From the NCBI GenBank assembly GCA_022316685.1, contig JAKJHU010000033.1, positions 4,020,321 to 4,084,320 of the forward strand: a DNA stretch of 64,000 nt, given 5' to 3'. This DNA is from Progne subis subis (Eukaryota > Chordata > Aves > Passeriformes > Hirundinidae). Both the position numbers and the translations under genes were made by a program. Under the pieces are notes generated by a model, which saw only the letters and a program-made list of their open reading frames with translations, did not search any database and was not told the DNA's origin. Positions 49,701 to 64,000 of this stretch are shown here, in pieces (the stretch's first letter is position 1; each line of letters starts with the position of its first letter).

Positions 49701-52700
49701 GGAGAAATCTAGGGTGGAGTTGGATGAGTGGGTGTTGTCCTTAAGTGTCCCCAAGTGTCTTTTTAGTCCATGCATTTGCCGGTGTGATTTGCAGTCTATT
49801 CTGGTTAAAAGCACAGGCTTTCTCCAGCTTCTTCTTCTTCCTGCCTAAAGAGCTTTCCAATAGGTAGGAATTACATCCTTAACAGTAAAACCCAGGTGAA
49901 ATTGACCTCCTCCATGGGGAGTTGGTGCTGAGGTGCCCATCCCCTGAGCAGTCCCTGTGCACCACAAGGTGGGCAGCTCTTCTTAGCTTCTTACCTTCTG
50001 ATGGGAGCTTCTTTTTTTAGGAGGCAAAGCATAAATGAAGAAGGTATACTGCAGGCATTGTCATTTGTGTGCTAAAAACAACACTTGCCTTGCAGGGAAG
50101 TCAAAGGTCCAAATGTGCCTGTAACACGGAAAAAAAAATGTGTGAGGCCCCAGGTATGGTGAATTTGACCCTCCATCTCCACTTTTCACAGCTTCATGTT
50201 AATTGGAGAGTAGACACACTGCCAGCTCACTCTCTGGGGAGAAGAAGGCAGGAACCAATTTGCAGAGCCACATAAATATGGAAGTAGGATTTTTCTTTTA
50301 CGTGGGAGGTGTTACCAGTACCACACGTTATGGTTTCTTGGCTTTATCACACCGTAGGCTTTTACTGAGACATGAGTAAGTTTGCTAAATAAGGAATATG
50401 AAAATAGCTTGTGAAATAGGTTGAGTCATCAGAGAAAATCAAATGGAGTTCTGACACCAGGGCCTCGGTTGTAAAGTCCTACTTTATTTTACCATTGCAT
50501 TAGAAACTTCAGGGTCATTTCAACCTTTTTATTTCAGCTTCAAAATTCAAGGTATTCTGACATCTAAGTAAAGCTTACCAAATCCGTTCAGGTTTTCCAT
50601 CAGCAGTGGTGATACTCCCCTGTGTGTCCTGCTTATGAACGCTTGCAGGCAATGTAAAGGATACCAAGAGAAATGGCTTCTGCAGTAATGGCTGAAATGC
50701 TCAGCACTTCTTCCAGCCTTGTCTAGCTATTGAAGAGTGTGGCCCCTAGATATCCCTTTCGTGCACTAGCCTATCCCGTGGAAGTCACTGGCTGTTATTT
50801 GTAGCTTCTGGGAATCCTAGCAGGACACCAAACAAACCCATAAATGCAGTAACTCGAGATCAGGAGTCACCACTGTAGAGAGAAGGGGGGAAAGAATCTT
50901 AAAGGGCCTCAGGGACAGCATTGCCTGAGAACTCCCATATTTCCGTCAGGGATTGCTCTCATATCCCAAAATATGACCTGTTCTGGGGAAATTGTGGGTA
51001 GAAAGCATCTCTAGGACACAAGCTTGCATGGGATCCAATGGACCCACAAGACATGCCATGCATGAGGAGGAGTGGGAAAGACCTTTAGTAAAAATCCTGC
51101 CCCAGCCTCAGCCCATGCTCGCTGCAGTCATGACTAGGACTTCAGAACAAGCACCACATAAAGGTTTCTGATCTTCTGGGACTGTTAGAGGCTCAGAAAT
51201 GAAAGGTAAACTGATAAAAACCTCAATTCAAACTTCAAACCCCCTTGGCATAACCATATTTCCAGATTTGGTTTTCTGAGCTAATCATGTTAGCAAAGTT
51301 AAACATTTGAGTAAGTGTTAATTGGACCAGGTTTATGTTTCCCAAGGGAAATGACAATGTAGTTTCTATGGGCACTCTTTTTTTCTGGGGGGGGAGGGTG
51401 GGGGGTGGGTGTTGTCTGTGTGTGAATAGTGATTTATTTCTGTCACAGTGGTACTCCATTTCTGAGATTCCTTTGTAAAGCAGACAGTGTGTGAGTCATC
51501 TCTCGTTATTAAATTGCCCATACATTGTGAGCTGCCTCCAGGCCCTGAACCAAAGCCTACTGCCTTGCTGGGGAGAAGGGCCCCCGAACACAATGGCACA
51601 ATGGGATTCGGATCAGGCCCTGGATGAATCTTTTCATTAAATCTTTATTTTAAGGAACCATTTGTTCTAATTGGAGCTAAGACTTGCTTCTGCATGGAAA
51701 TGACATTTGAGGTCTATAGGACTTAGGACTCGACTGGAACAAGGGGTATATCCTCTCTGCTCTAATGCCTCCAATCACGTAAAGTCAAGTTAACTGGAAA
51801 ATCAATTGACACGAATTCCAGCACGACCATTAACTTCCATCCAGCTGGGCCCCGAGCGGCTGGCCAGGGTGCAGCAGATTCCCAACAGGGACGGAGCAGA
51901 ACTGTGCTCATCTCCTAGATATGCTTTCAGCCTGAGGTCTCCCCAGCAATGCCCACATTGCCCTGAGTAATTACTGCGGCTAACAGAGAGCCTGGGGGTC
52001 AGGCAGTCTGGGATCTATTGTGGGCTCTGCCTGTGGATTTCCAGGGCAAGTGATGCAGCGGCTCCTCCTGGCACAGCCACATTTGTCAAAAGCATAAAGG
52101 AAGTGAGTGAAACCTGGACTGACCAAGCTGACCAGATTGGTCCCTTGAGTATATAGAAAAGGACTACAGCAGCAAAACTGTATTTTCCACAGGACAACTC
52201 ACTTCTGCGGAGGATATTTCATTTCAGTTGCTGAAACAGAGCTTTGCTGATGTGGCTTTGCTCATGCGAGAAGCATTTTGGTGCTAGAGCGAACCTGAAT
52301 GTCTCTCTAAATGTTTCTCACAGGCTTATCTGTATGTCTCTGCGTCCTGTCTTGCATCAGGGATAATGATATCAATCTCATTCTGAGAAGGGCATAAAGC
52401 TTTTTTCATATGTTCTCAATGCACATTAGACCCATGACAAAGACTAGCCTAAGCACAAAATCTTGTTACCATGATGTATTTATTGTACTGTGCTTATGAG
52501 TCCATATGTTCCTTATTAGAAGAGAGAGTTTGTTGTGGGGTTTTGCTTTGGGTTTTTTTGTGGTGTTTTTGTTGTTGTTGTTGTTGTTCTTTTCCCCCAG
52601 GATATAATGTATTATTTAGTTAAAAACAAAACCAATTGTGGAGCACTTTCAGACAGCCACCACAGCCACTCTGCCAGGCAATGGGAGCCCTGGGTGGGTG

Positions 52701-52720
52701 GCAGGAAATCTGTGTGCTAC
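46740..52720. other. DUSP5-SMC3 spacer, left part
   Basis: Non-coding so far as I can see. A G-rich tract at 51387-51409 has four G runs separated by single A or T bases (quadruplex-capable), and a (GTT)n stretch lies at about 52567-52590. No exon, RNA gene or clear transposon was recognised. Confidence 0.55.
51387..51409 (+). repeat. G-rich tract, quadruplex-capable
   Basis: G8-A-G3-T-G6-T-G3: four or more runs of three or more G with one-base loops, the textbook G-quadruplex pattern. No gene lies nearby on which it would obviously act. Confidence 0.75.
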
Positions 52721-53035
52721 TGAGTGCTAAAGCATTGACATGGTTCAGTTTACTAAATCCAGCTGTGAAGAGCAGCTGGTTTTCTGGCAGTCAGCATGAG
52801 AGACACAGGCGGATATGCCCGAGAGAATTGATCAGGGACCACCAGTGGAGAGAAGGGGAGGGATAGCTGTTCCCGGCGCTGCTAAGTGTTAAAGTGGCTC
52901 CTGGCAGTTCTGATTACTAAACCCAGCCGAGTGGAGTTTTTCTGGACTTGTCTGTGAGGTCTGATGGGGATATGCTCCAGCCATGGGGAAGGGGGAAACT
53001 TCTACATGGCCAGCTACTGCCGTGCTCAGTGCTGC
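52721..53035 (+). repeat. Diverged two-copy tandem duplication (~155-162 bp)
   Basis: Copy A (about 52721-52882) and copy B (about 52883-53035) share the same words in the same order: AGTGCTAAAG/AGTGTTAAAG (52723, 52885), TTACTAAA (52750, 52914), TTTTCTGG (52780, 52938), GGATATGC (52811, 52968) and an ending GCGCTGC/GTGCTGC. The offset is 157-164 bp throughout, showing small indels. This is an old local duplication. It codes for nothing recognisable. Confidence 0.65.
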
Positions 53036-54889
53036 GGCTTGTGGGATCCTGGGGGAAGGTTGTGGGGACACACGGGAAACGTCTGCAGACAGCAGGGGAG
53101 GCTGCCGAGAGGCTTCAGTGTTCCCATCTTGGTTTCTCTTCTCATTTCCTTCTCCATCCTCCCTCTCGTACAAGAGGCAGCCGGCACAGCAGGCCAGGGC
53201 TAGGAGAGATCGTGTAGAATAAACAGCAAGACACTTCCTTGGAGGGCTGGAAATGATAACAAAGATATCTGTTATCTGCACCGAAGGGTGAAAATTGCAC
53301 CGGTGAAACCTGCCTGCTGGGGTGTGAGAGGACAATGTCCTGCTGTCCCCGGGCTCTGCCTGGGAAGAGCCTGAGAAATGCTAAGCGCTAATGGGGTGCG
53401 AGGCCCAAGATAGTCCCTGGGGCAGTGTTTTTAGTTTCCATGACAAAACTGGAAGTTGTCTTTGCTTTCCTTTGATCTTCAAAGCACAGGGGGGAATTTC
53501 TCACTCAGGGGAGGCCACCCTGTGTCAGGTGAAGTTGCTCCAGCTTGTTAAAGTCAGTCAGATGCCACAAGGTCAGCAACTCACCTGCCTTAGTGTGAAA
53601 ATGCCTTGCAGAAAGGAGGCTGCCTTTTCGAGGTTCTCTTCTTAAATCACATTTGTTTGTGGATCCTGAGTCTGTAGACAGATGGCTTAAAGAGAGAGTA
53701 CAGTCCTGACAGTGTGATTCTGATGAGTTTAGATATGTATTACTTTGTTAAATGGATGTGGTCAGCCTAAATAACTATTTTAGTTCTAATCTAATTAAAA
53801 ATTTACTGCAGCCACCTCTTTCCAGGGTGCTAATTAGGAGCAGAGACAAGGGAAAAGGGATTTTTTCACAATTTCAGGATGCTCTGTGGAAGTCAGATAT
53901 CCAGTCTGGTATTTCTGTCAAATGTAATTTTGTTCGTACTGGCTACAAAGACTGAAAAATCTGCCCCAAAATGAGGCAGTCTGGGTCACAGATCTACACA
54001 GGCTCTCTCTGCCTCTGCCTCACTGTCTGGCTCATACATGTGCTAAGTGCAGAGACATTCGGAGATTTCTCGGCATCCATCCCCCAATTTCTCCAAGGAG
54101 TCTCCAAGGCCCTCAGTCAGTCTGTGTCCTGCCGCTCCTGGGAACAGGTTGCAAAATATCCCTTTGGTAAATTATGTCATCAAACCAGCAACACCTCCAG
54201 GGCCAAGGCACTGCTGCTTCCCCTTGGCTCCTCATCTCCTCTTGTGTAAGAACAAGAATCAGGCTTCCTGCAGACACACCTTCAGAGCAAGCAGCCAGTC
54301 CTGCAGATAAGGGACATGTATTTATGTCTATGTGGCTCCCCTACTGTTGGGATTGCATTTACTGCTTGCTTGAACATTAGGAGATTTTATGGAAGTAAAA
54401 TTAACTGCTTTTAATTCACCTCCCCATTTCCTAGTCTTGCACTGTTGTCTGAGCTGGTGATCTTTCACCTGGAGCTTGGGATTAAACAGGTCTTCAGATT
54501 TCTACCTTTGTTTATGATTTATTTTCATGAGAACCAGTTGATCCTGATCTCCGTGGGCTGTCCCTGAGCCCTACTGATGGATGGGCAGGTGCTGGCCTCA
54601 GGAATGTCATGCAGCCCCCTGAAAGAAGCCACCCCGTTGCCCTGATGCCTGTGAGGTGGTGCTGACCCCGGCTCTCCTCAGGGCAGGCCCTATTGAAGCC
54701 AAGGGATGCTGTGGGCTGCTACCCTCACTGCTAGGGCAGCGACTGGGTGCAACAGATCTGTGGGATCCAGCGTCCCGGATTTGCTTCTCCTTCGTGTTTG
54801 ATCCATCCAAAACCAGGTCTGGAGTTGCATCTGTGTGTGCCCTCCAGCACAGCTGACCCCGTAAACAGCTCAATGCAAGTTTAAAATAG
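53036..54889. other. DUSP5-SMC3 spacer, middle
   Basis: About 1.85 kb with no supported gene or named repeat. Confidence 0.55.
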
Positions 54890-55005
54890 AGTTTAAAAAT
54901 AGAAAAAACAAACACACAAATAAACAAACAAAACAAAAAACAAAACAAAAAAAAAGAAAAAGAAAAAAAGAAAAAAACCCCAACAAAACAAAAAAAAAAA
55001 CCCAC
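54890..55005. repeat. A-rich low-complexity tract
   Basis: Over 100 bases almost entirely A with C, G or T interruptions (AAACA, AAATA and AAAGA units). It ends in CCCACCC just before a CpG-dense patch. It could be an expanded poly(A) tail, but no element body is recognisable next to it. Confidence 0.8.
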
Positions 55006-55079
55006 CCGGAGATCAGAGCTTTCTTTCACAAAATTTCCAAATGAACCAAAGCTTTTTGTTGCATGGCAGCAAAGCAAAG

Positions 55080-55215
55080 CAGGGCTGGTGTCGCCCCTCG
55101 GGCAGGATGTGACCCCGGCCGCCCCTCGCCACCTGCCGGCAGCGCTCCCGGCACGGCCCCGGGCGCGGCGCTCGCTCCGCCTGTGCACAACGCCTTCGTT
55201 TACGAAATTGGTGAA
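55080..55215. promoter_or_regulatory. Orphan CpG-dense patch
   Basis: About 135 bp of very GC- and CpG-rich DNA (for example CCCCGGGCGCGGCGCTCGC near 55160), sharply bounded by A/T-rich DNA on both sides and about 4.8 kb upstream of SMC3. It is not attached to any gene I can identify. It could be an enhancer-type or lncRNA CpG island, or a GC-rich insertion. No TATA box or exon is recognisable. Confidence 0.6.
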
Positions 55216-55267
55216 GCGAGGGAAATTCATTCAGCCACAACCACATTTTATTCACAGAGAGGCTCGT

Positions 55268-55313
55268 CTGAAGGATGATGAGCAAAATAACTGAAGGATG
55301 ATGAGCAAAATAA
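55268..55313 (+). repeat. Perfect 23-bp tandem duplication
   Basis: The unit, beginning CTGAAGGATGATG and ending CAAAATAA, occurs twice back to back (55268-55290, 55291-55313) with no mismatch, followed by CTG of a third start. Perfect identity suggests a recent slippage event and likely length polymorphism. Confidence 0.9.
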
Positions 55314-58300
55314 CTGTTTTCTTCAGTAAACCTGCGGCAGATTTTTTTTTTTTTTTTTAATAACCTGCGCTCTTCTCAAAAAGGAGCCTTTCTCCATTGT
55401 TCGTTTTATGCTGATGTTTTACCCCACCACTCTTCTTGACAAACATGTTAGCTTTCTTAAAATGTTGTTGGATTTAAGGTTTTATGGGTGAATACTTAAC
55501 AGCCAACAAAACTTATTTAATTTTAGCCATTCAAAGGATCATAGTGATCAAGGGAAACTTTTTTTTTATTTTTAAAAGGGGGCTGTCTGACTGTTTTGAG
55601 TTTCTTAAAGTGACTAGAAACTGAGTCAGAAAAGGAGAAGCAAAAAAAAAAAAAAAACAACAAAAAACAAACAAACAACAAAAAACAAACAAACAAAAAA
55701 ACCCCATCTGGTGCTTTTCATGCATATTTTTCATATAGAGGCCTCCTAGCCAATTCCCCCACACAGAGCACCTCCTGTGGTAGGGGCAGGGAGCAGGAGA
55801 CAAAAGAGCAAGAAAAGGGTCTGCAGTTGGTGGAAACAGGCACCCACCACGGAACAGAGATGTCACTGGCCAATGCTGTGCAGGTGGCATCTGAACCCGT
55901 ATTTACATCCAGCCCTCATCAAACTGAGATTGTTTTAAGGCTTTTGCAGGCTTAGGGCTATGTCTCCTAAGTTTTGTGGCAAGCAGTTGCTCACTGTCAA
56001 AATTACAGACATTTCTGAAGTTTCAGACTGTTCATTGCAAGGCATGCATCACTACAGGGTTTGAGAGCAACAAAGCTCAGTAATTCGTTAAAAACAAAAA
56101 GAAATTGTTGGAAAGGAAGCCCATGTTTGGTTTGCTTGCATTTTTTTTCACCGTGAGTGCTCCTTGTCCCTCAAAAGCTTGGTTGGTTTCCTACATTGAG
56201 ATGGATGCGTGTGCCGGGGTCTGTCAAAAAAGCACTGGTTTCTCTCACTTTGCCTGCTGCAATCTCCAATGAGTTCAAAGGTGAGAGAAAGATGCATTAT
56301 GGCCCGGCTGCCTTGGGATTCAGGCTTGGGTGGTCTAGGAGAGGTATTCTTGGCTGTCCCACTGTTACCCTGCTTGACCTTGGGCAAGGTACTTTCTCAG
56401 TGTCTTTGTTTCCCAGCCTGGAAGTGAAATATCAGAGTATCTGTTTGTGAGTTTAAAATGCTAATGGGCGCTGGTTCCTGCAGGGTCTTATCAAAGTGTC
56501 AACCAAAATCCAAGTTCCTCACTCTGCTCCTGAGATTCTGTTGCAACACTAGCCCTAAGAAGAACTGTCTCCAGAAGGTATGCCTCCCCTAAGGATTTCA
56601 AGAGTTGGAGCACAAGGGATTGATGTTGCAGTGAACCTACTGATTTCTACAGGCATTTTAAATAGGCACTAAATACCTCAGTGATTGCAGCTATTCATGA
56701 ATGAAAGCAGCCCATACACGTGTTGGTTCACAACTGAAAGTGGTAATAGAAGAGGTTAAATAACACTTAAAGCGCTTTGTCCCTCCCCACAATAGGTTTA
56801 ACATTTTTTTTCTGAGAGAAATTCTACTACTTGAGAAGAGAGGGAAAAAAAATTACAGAATTGAAATCCCATCTATATGTTCCCATTAAGTTTCATGAAA
56901 GAAATGTTTGACGTATTTTTTATGCTGATGAAGCCTAGATAAATTAAAACAGTGTTCCCACTTCCTCCTTTCTGGTGATAATGTCTAATTCTAGCATATT
57001 TATAAAAAAAATACTGCTTATAAAGCAGGGCCGTGGAAAAAATCTCTGCAGCACCTAGTGAAGCAAGGTGGACTCCTCACGTAGCAAGTAATATGTTTGC
57101 AGGTTCTGAATATAGAGCACTGTTTTATGAGCTGCCAGCTTTCTGCACTCCTACAGCCACAGCAGCTTGAGAGAATAAAAATTACATGCATCACACTTGG
57201 GTTGGAAGCATATTTTCAGCAAGTACTACAAAACTAAAAGAATAACAGAAAATATAATATCTATACCACCACTCCACTGCCTCAAGTACCTTCTCTAAAA
57301 GCTATGTGGCAAAACCTGTGTGCAGGGGCCTTATTTGAGTATTTGAAACACTCTTTGAAACAGACAATCACTTGCCACTTAATCCTTAATGAATACAGTT
57401 GCTATTTTTGCAAGCACGTCATGCTGGTGAGAGTGTTTGATGATGGAATATCAGTGGGACGTGATTTTATTCCTATGAATAAATATGTTGTGCTGTCTAT
57501 GCACATTTGTATGCACACGAACCCTCTCCAAACTGCCGGAGCGTGCTATATATCCAAAGTGCTCAAGAGAGGATGAACACCTGGGGATAAAAGAGATCCC
57601 AAGTCCTTGTTTGTGCTTGTTCATAATAGAGTGATGCACTCCTTGGTGCACCTCAACAACAGGAAGCTGTCTGGAGCACCAGATGTGGGCTGTTTGGCTT
57701 GACACAGGGTTTTCAAGAAGACTTGGTGCATTCAGGCACAACAATGTCATGGCAGCAGTCAAGAAAAAAAGGCAAATTTTCCTCAGCTGCTTTCTCTGAA
57801 CCCCTTCTTTAGGGCAGGAATATTAATTCCTTGCTCTGGGAGTCTATGATTAAGTGAAAATAAGATTCTGAACTGCAAAGAAAATCTCTAAAATGTAACT
57901 CGAGGTATCCTGTACCTCTAAAAACAGAAGACAAAGATGAATGAACTTCTGAACCTGCCAATTTTAGAACATTTCTATGCCTGTTAATGTCCTAAGAAAC
58001 AGGAATGGTCCATCCACATCCACCTGTGTCTTTAGCAGGAGAAGATTGTCAGTGAGGAGATATCCTGGCTGTTTGTTGGGACAAAACCCCTGCTGCCATG
58101 TCTCAGCAGAGGTTGGACTGTGCTGCCTGCTGTGGACTGCCAACAGAGTCTCAAATGCATATGCAAAATGTATTTCTGTATTCTCCCATCTAAGTGCTTT
58201 CAGGTGGTTATGAAAATTCCAGGTTTATTTAGAACGTGTAAATCTGTGTAATCTAGGTTGTGTAAATGGATACAATTTATTTACATTATAATGTTAACAC

Positions 58301-59469
58301 AGAAATGGATGTAATTAATTCTTTTATCCAGGTACGAGATTGTTCAATTGTGTTGAAAGGAAAAGTGAGGAATCTGAGTTTTATTTATTTTCTTTAACTC
58401 TCTTCTCCCCCTTGCCAGGAGTCTCCTTGGATGGGCCAGGCATCTGGGACTTGAACTACCAGCATCTCTAACTCACTTTACCCCAGAAAAAGCGAAGAAG
58501 AGTAAATTTAGTATCACAAACTAATCCCAGAAAAATACTGTGAGACTTATTTGAGGATTTAAAATTCCCTGAAATCTTAAGATGAAAGGGGTTTTAAAAA
58601 TGCAAATACAGAAAACATTTTTCCCCACAGTCCCACTGAACTAAGCGATTTAAAAGCCAAATAAGACTGGCGGGAAATTTTCATTTTGAAATTTGTGGAG
58701 CAACAATTAAGCACTTTAGTTTTTTAAGCCCTACATTTTCTGAAGAAACAATGGACCATTTCTTTATAGGTGCTGGTAAAATCTGTTACAATATCCTCTT
58801 GAAGGGCTGTTAGTAAAACTGTTTAATTACATGGCACTTAAGAATATCTGGGACTGGAGAAATTTTCCCATTAGGGGAGAGAAGTAATTCATCCATCTGT
58901 TATTCTAGAAGAGGTAGAAACTAGACCTTTCTGTTTAAATCTAGTTTTTAATAGTGTTAAGAGGCTCAGTGGAGGAATACTATTGCATGTCTAGAAGTGC
59001 TGGCTACAGCTGCAGTTTTGAAGGAGCACCATCAAATTGAAAATTGTGTTTTCTCGGAGATGTCACACCCCGACTGTTGTCTCAACACCACCTGAGATCA
59101 CCGTAAGTGGAAGAGGTTGGGTGAAAATTAATATTTCTCTCCCACCATTTTGCTTATTTTTGCGTGTTCGACAGCTCCTCCGGGGAGCTGGAGAGTGGCT
59201 CTGTGAGGTAAAGGAGTGGGCACGGACTCCAGCCAAGCCGCTTTCCTGAGGATGCCTCTCACCATCGCTGTTTGCCCAGCTCACCCTGGGCGCTGATTTG
59301 GCTTCGCCCAGAATTTTTCCCTGTGGATGTGGAGCCTGGCTCCCAACCCTACACAGCCAGGAGGAAGTGGCTGAGGGAGCGGTGTGCTGAGGCAAGGGGT
59401 GCGTCAGCGAAGGCCCTAAGGCTCCTGATGCCTATTTCTTATTATAATTTTTATTTTTAAAAAATATTT
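55314..59469. other. DUSP5-SMC3 spacer, right part
   Basis: AT-rich non-coding DNA. It includes a T run at about 55341-55358 and an A-rich (AAAC)n-type tract at about 55643-55702. No exon, RNA gene or named transposon was recognised. Confidence 0.55.
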
Positions 59470-59555
59470 TTAGATCCTCGAACGGAAGCCCGAGCCTTCA
59501 GACCGAGCTTTTATTTGACCTCCCGCGCAAGCGGCCCCTCAGGCCGTCCCCCACA

Positions 59556-59569
59556 GCGCCCCCTAGAGG
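59556..59569 (-). promoter_or_regulatory. CTCF-like core motif upstream of SMC3
   Basis: On minus the sequence reads CCTCTAGGGGGCGC. Against the CTCF core CCASYAGRKGGCRS it differs only at position 3 (T for A). It lies about 490 bp upstream of the SMC3 start codon, at the left part of the CpG island. CTCF sites at promoters often stall cohesin, of which SMC3 is a subunit. Occupancy is not shown by sequence. Confidence 0.65.
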
Positions 59570-59880
59570 CGCGCGCCGCCGTTCGCTCCGCTCCCCTCAA
59601 CTTGCCTTTGGCGCCCAATCCGCCCCTCGACAGGAGAAACCACTTCTCCCACCTCCCCGGGGGGAATCCCGGCGCCCGGGAGGCAGAAGTGGCCTGCCTT
59701 CCCAGCGACGCAGCGCCCTCCAAAAGACCACAGAGGCACTTGAGAAGATCGGAAAAAGGAAATTCCCGCGGTTCCACGTGGTGTCACTTCTTCGGCGGTA
59801 CAGGAGCGTGTTCTCTGCTCCGCAGTTCTCCCTCCAAGTAGCCCTGAATGGTTCGCGCCAGGACGGAGCGGGGAGGGCCC

Positions 59881-59892
59881 GCCGCCATTTTG
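59881..59892 (+). promoter_or_regulatory. YY1 motif in SMC3 promoter
   Basis: GCCGCCATTTTG is an exact match to the strong YY1 consensus (minus-strand form CAANATGGCGGC). Such sites typically lie at or just after the transcription start of housekeeping genes, so the SMC3 start may be close by. Confidence 0.75.
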
Positions 59893-60055
59893 TTTGCGTG
59901 AGGGGTGAGCGGGCCCTGTGCGGGAAACAGGGGGCGGCTGAGGGGGCGGGAAGCGGCTGCGGAGACCCGCGGTCAAGCCGAGCGCTCGGACCGGAAAGAA
60001 ACGGCGAGGGCAGGCTGAGCGACAGCGTGGCGGGCCTACCCCATCCTCGGCAAAC

Positions 60056-64000
<3,945 letters not shown>

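Noticed and set aside
54607..55230. 207-codon minus-strand open frame over the A-rich tract and orphan CpG patch
   Set aside because: Its composition simply reflects the A-rich tract (Phe-rich on minus) and the GC-rich patch (Arg/Ala-rich). No family match.

Overview
The window is vertebrate nuclear DNA, most likely avian. The evidence is 3'-end fragments of CR1 LINEs with the ATTCTATGAT-type tail, no sign of Alu or L1, GT-AG introns, CpG-island promoters, and two genes that read as clear vertebrate orthologues. Two protein-coding genes can be supported, both on the plus strand: all of DUSP5 (four coding exons, 37017-45470, 385 codons plus stop) and the first two coding exons of SMC3 (60056-60070 and 63909-63984), which runs off the right edge. 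The same order, DUSP5 then SMC3, is known from human 10q25, so this is a conserved block.

Layout: bases 1 to about 36500 are a gene-poor flank upstream of DUSP5. It holds a 24-copy, CpG-rich 19-bp minisatellite (4804-5260), a short interstitial telomere repeat (7772-7796) beside a purine tract, CR1 fragments, microsatellites and A/T-rich tracts. From about 36550 a CpG island carries the DUSP5 promoter: a serum-response-element-like ETS/CArG site, a second perfect CArG box and a TATA box. DUSP5 follows with introns of 4.1, 1.4 and 1.8 kb and a 3'UTR of about 1.25 kb ending near 46735. The 46.7-59.4 kb spacer is non-coding, with a diverged tandem duplication (52721-53035), A-rich tracts and an orphan CpG-dense patch (55080-55215). 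A second CpG island (59470-60350) is the SMC3 promoter, with a strong CTCF-like motif and a YY1 motif. SMC3 intron 1 fills most of the rest.

The two genes do not form a pathway. DUSP5 encodes a nuclear, growth-factor-inducible phosphatase that inactivates ERK1/2, and its promoter looks like an immediate-early, SRF/TCF-driven one. SMC3 encodes a housekeeping cohesin ATPase and has a TATA-less CpG-island promoter. I found no operon-like system, CRISPR array, intact mobile element or novel multi-gene system. The most useful unexplained signals are repeats, regulatory motifs and one long antisense ORF in DUSP5 intron 1. All motif and repeat calls were made by eye.
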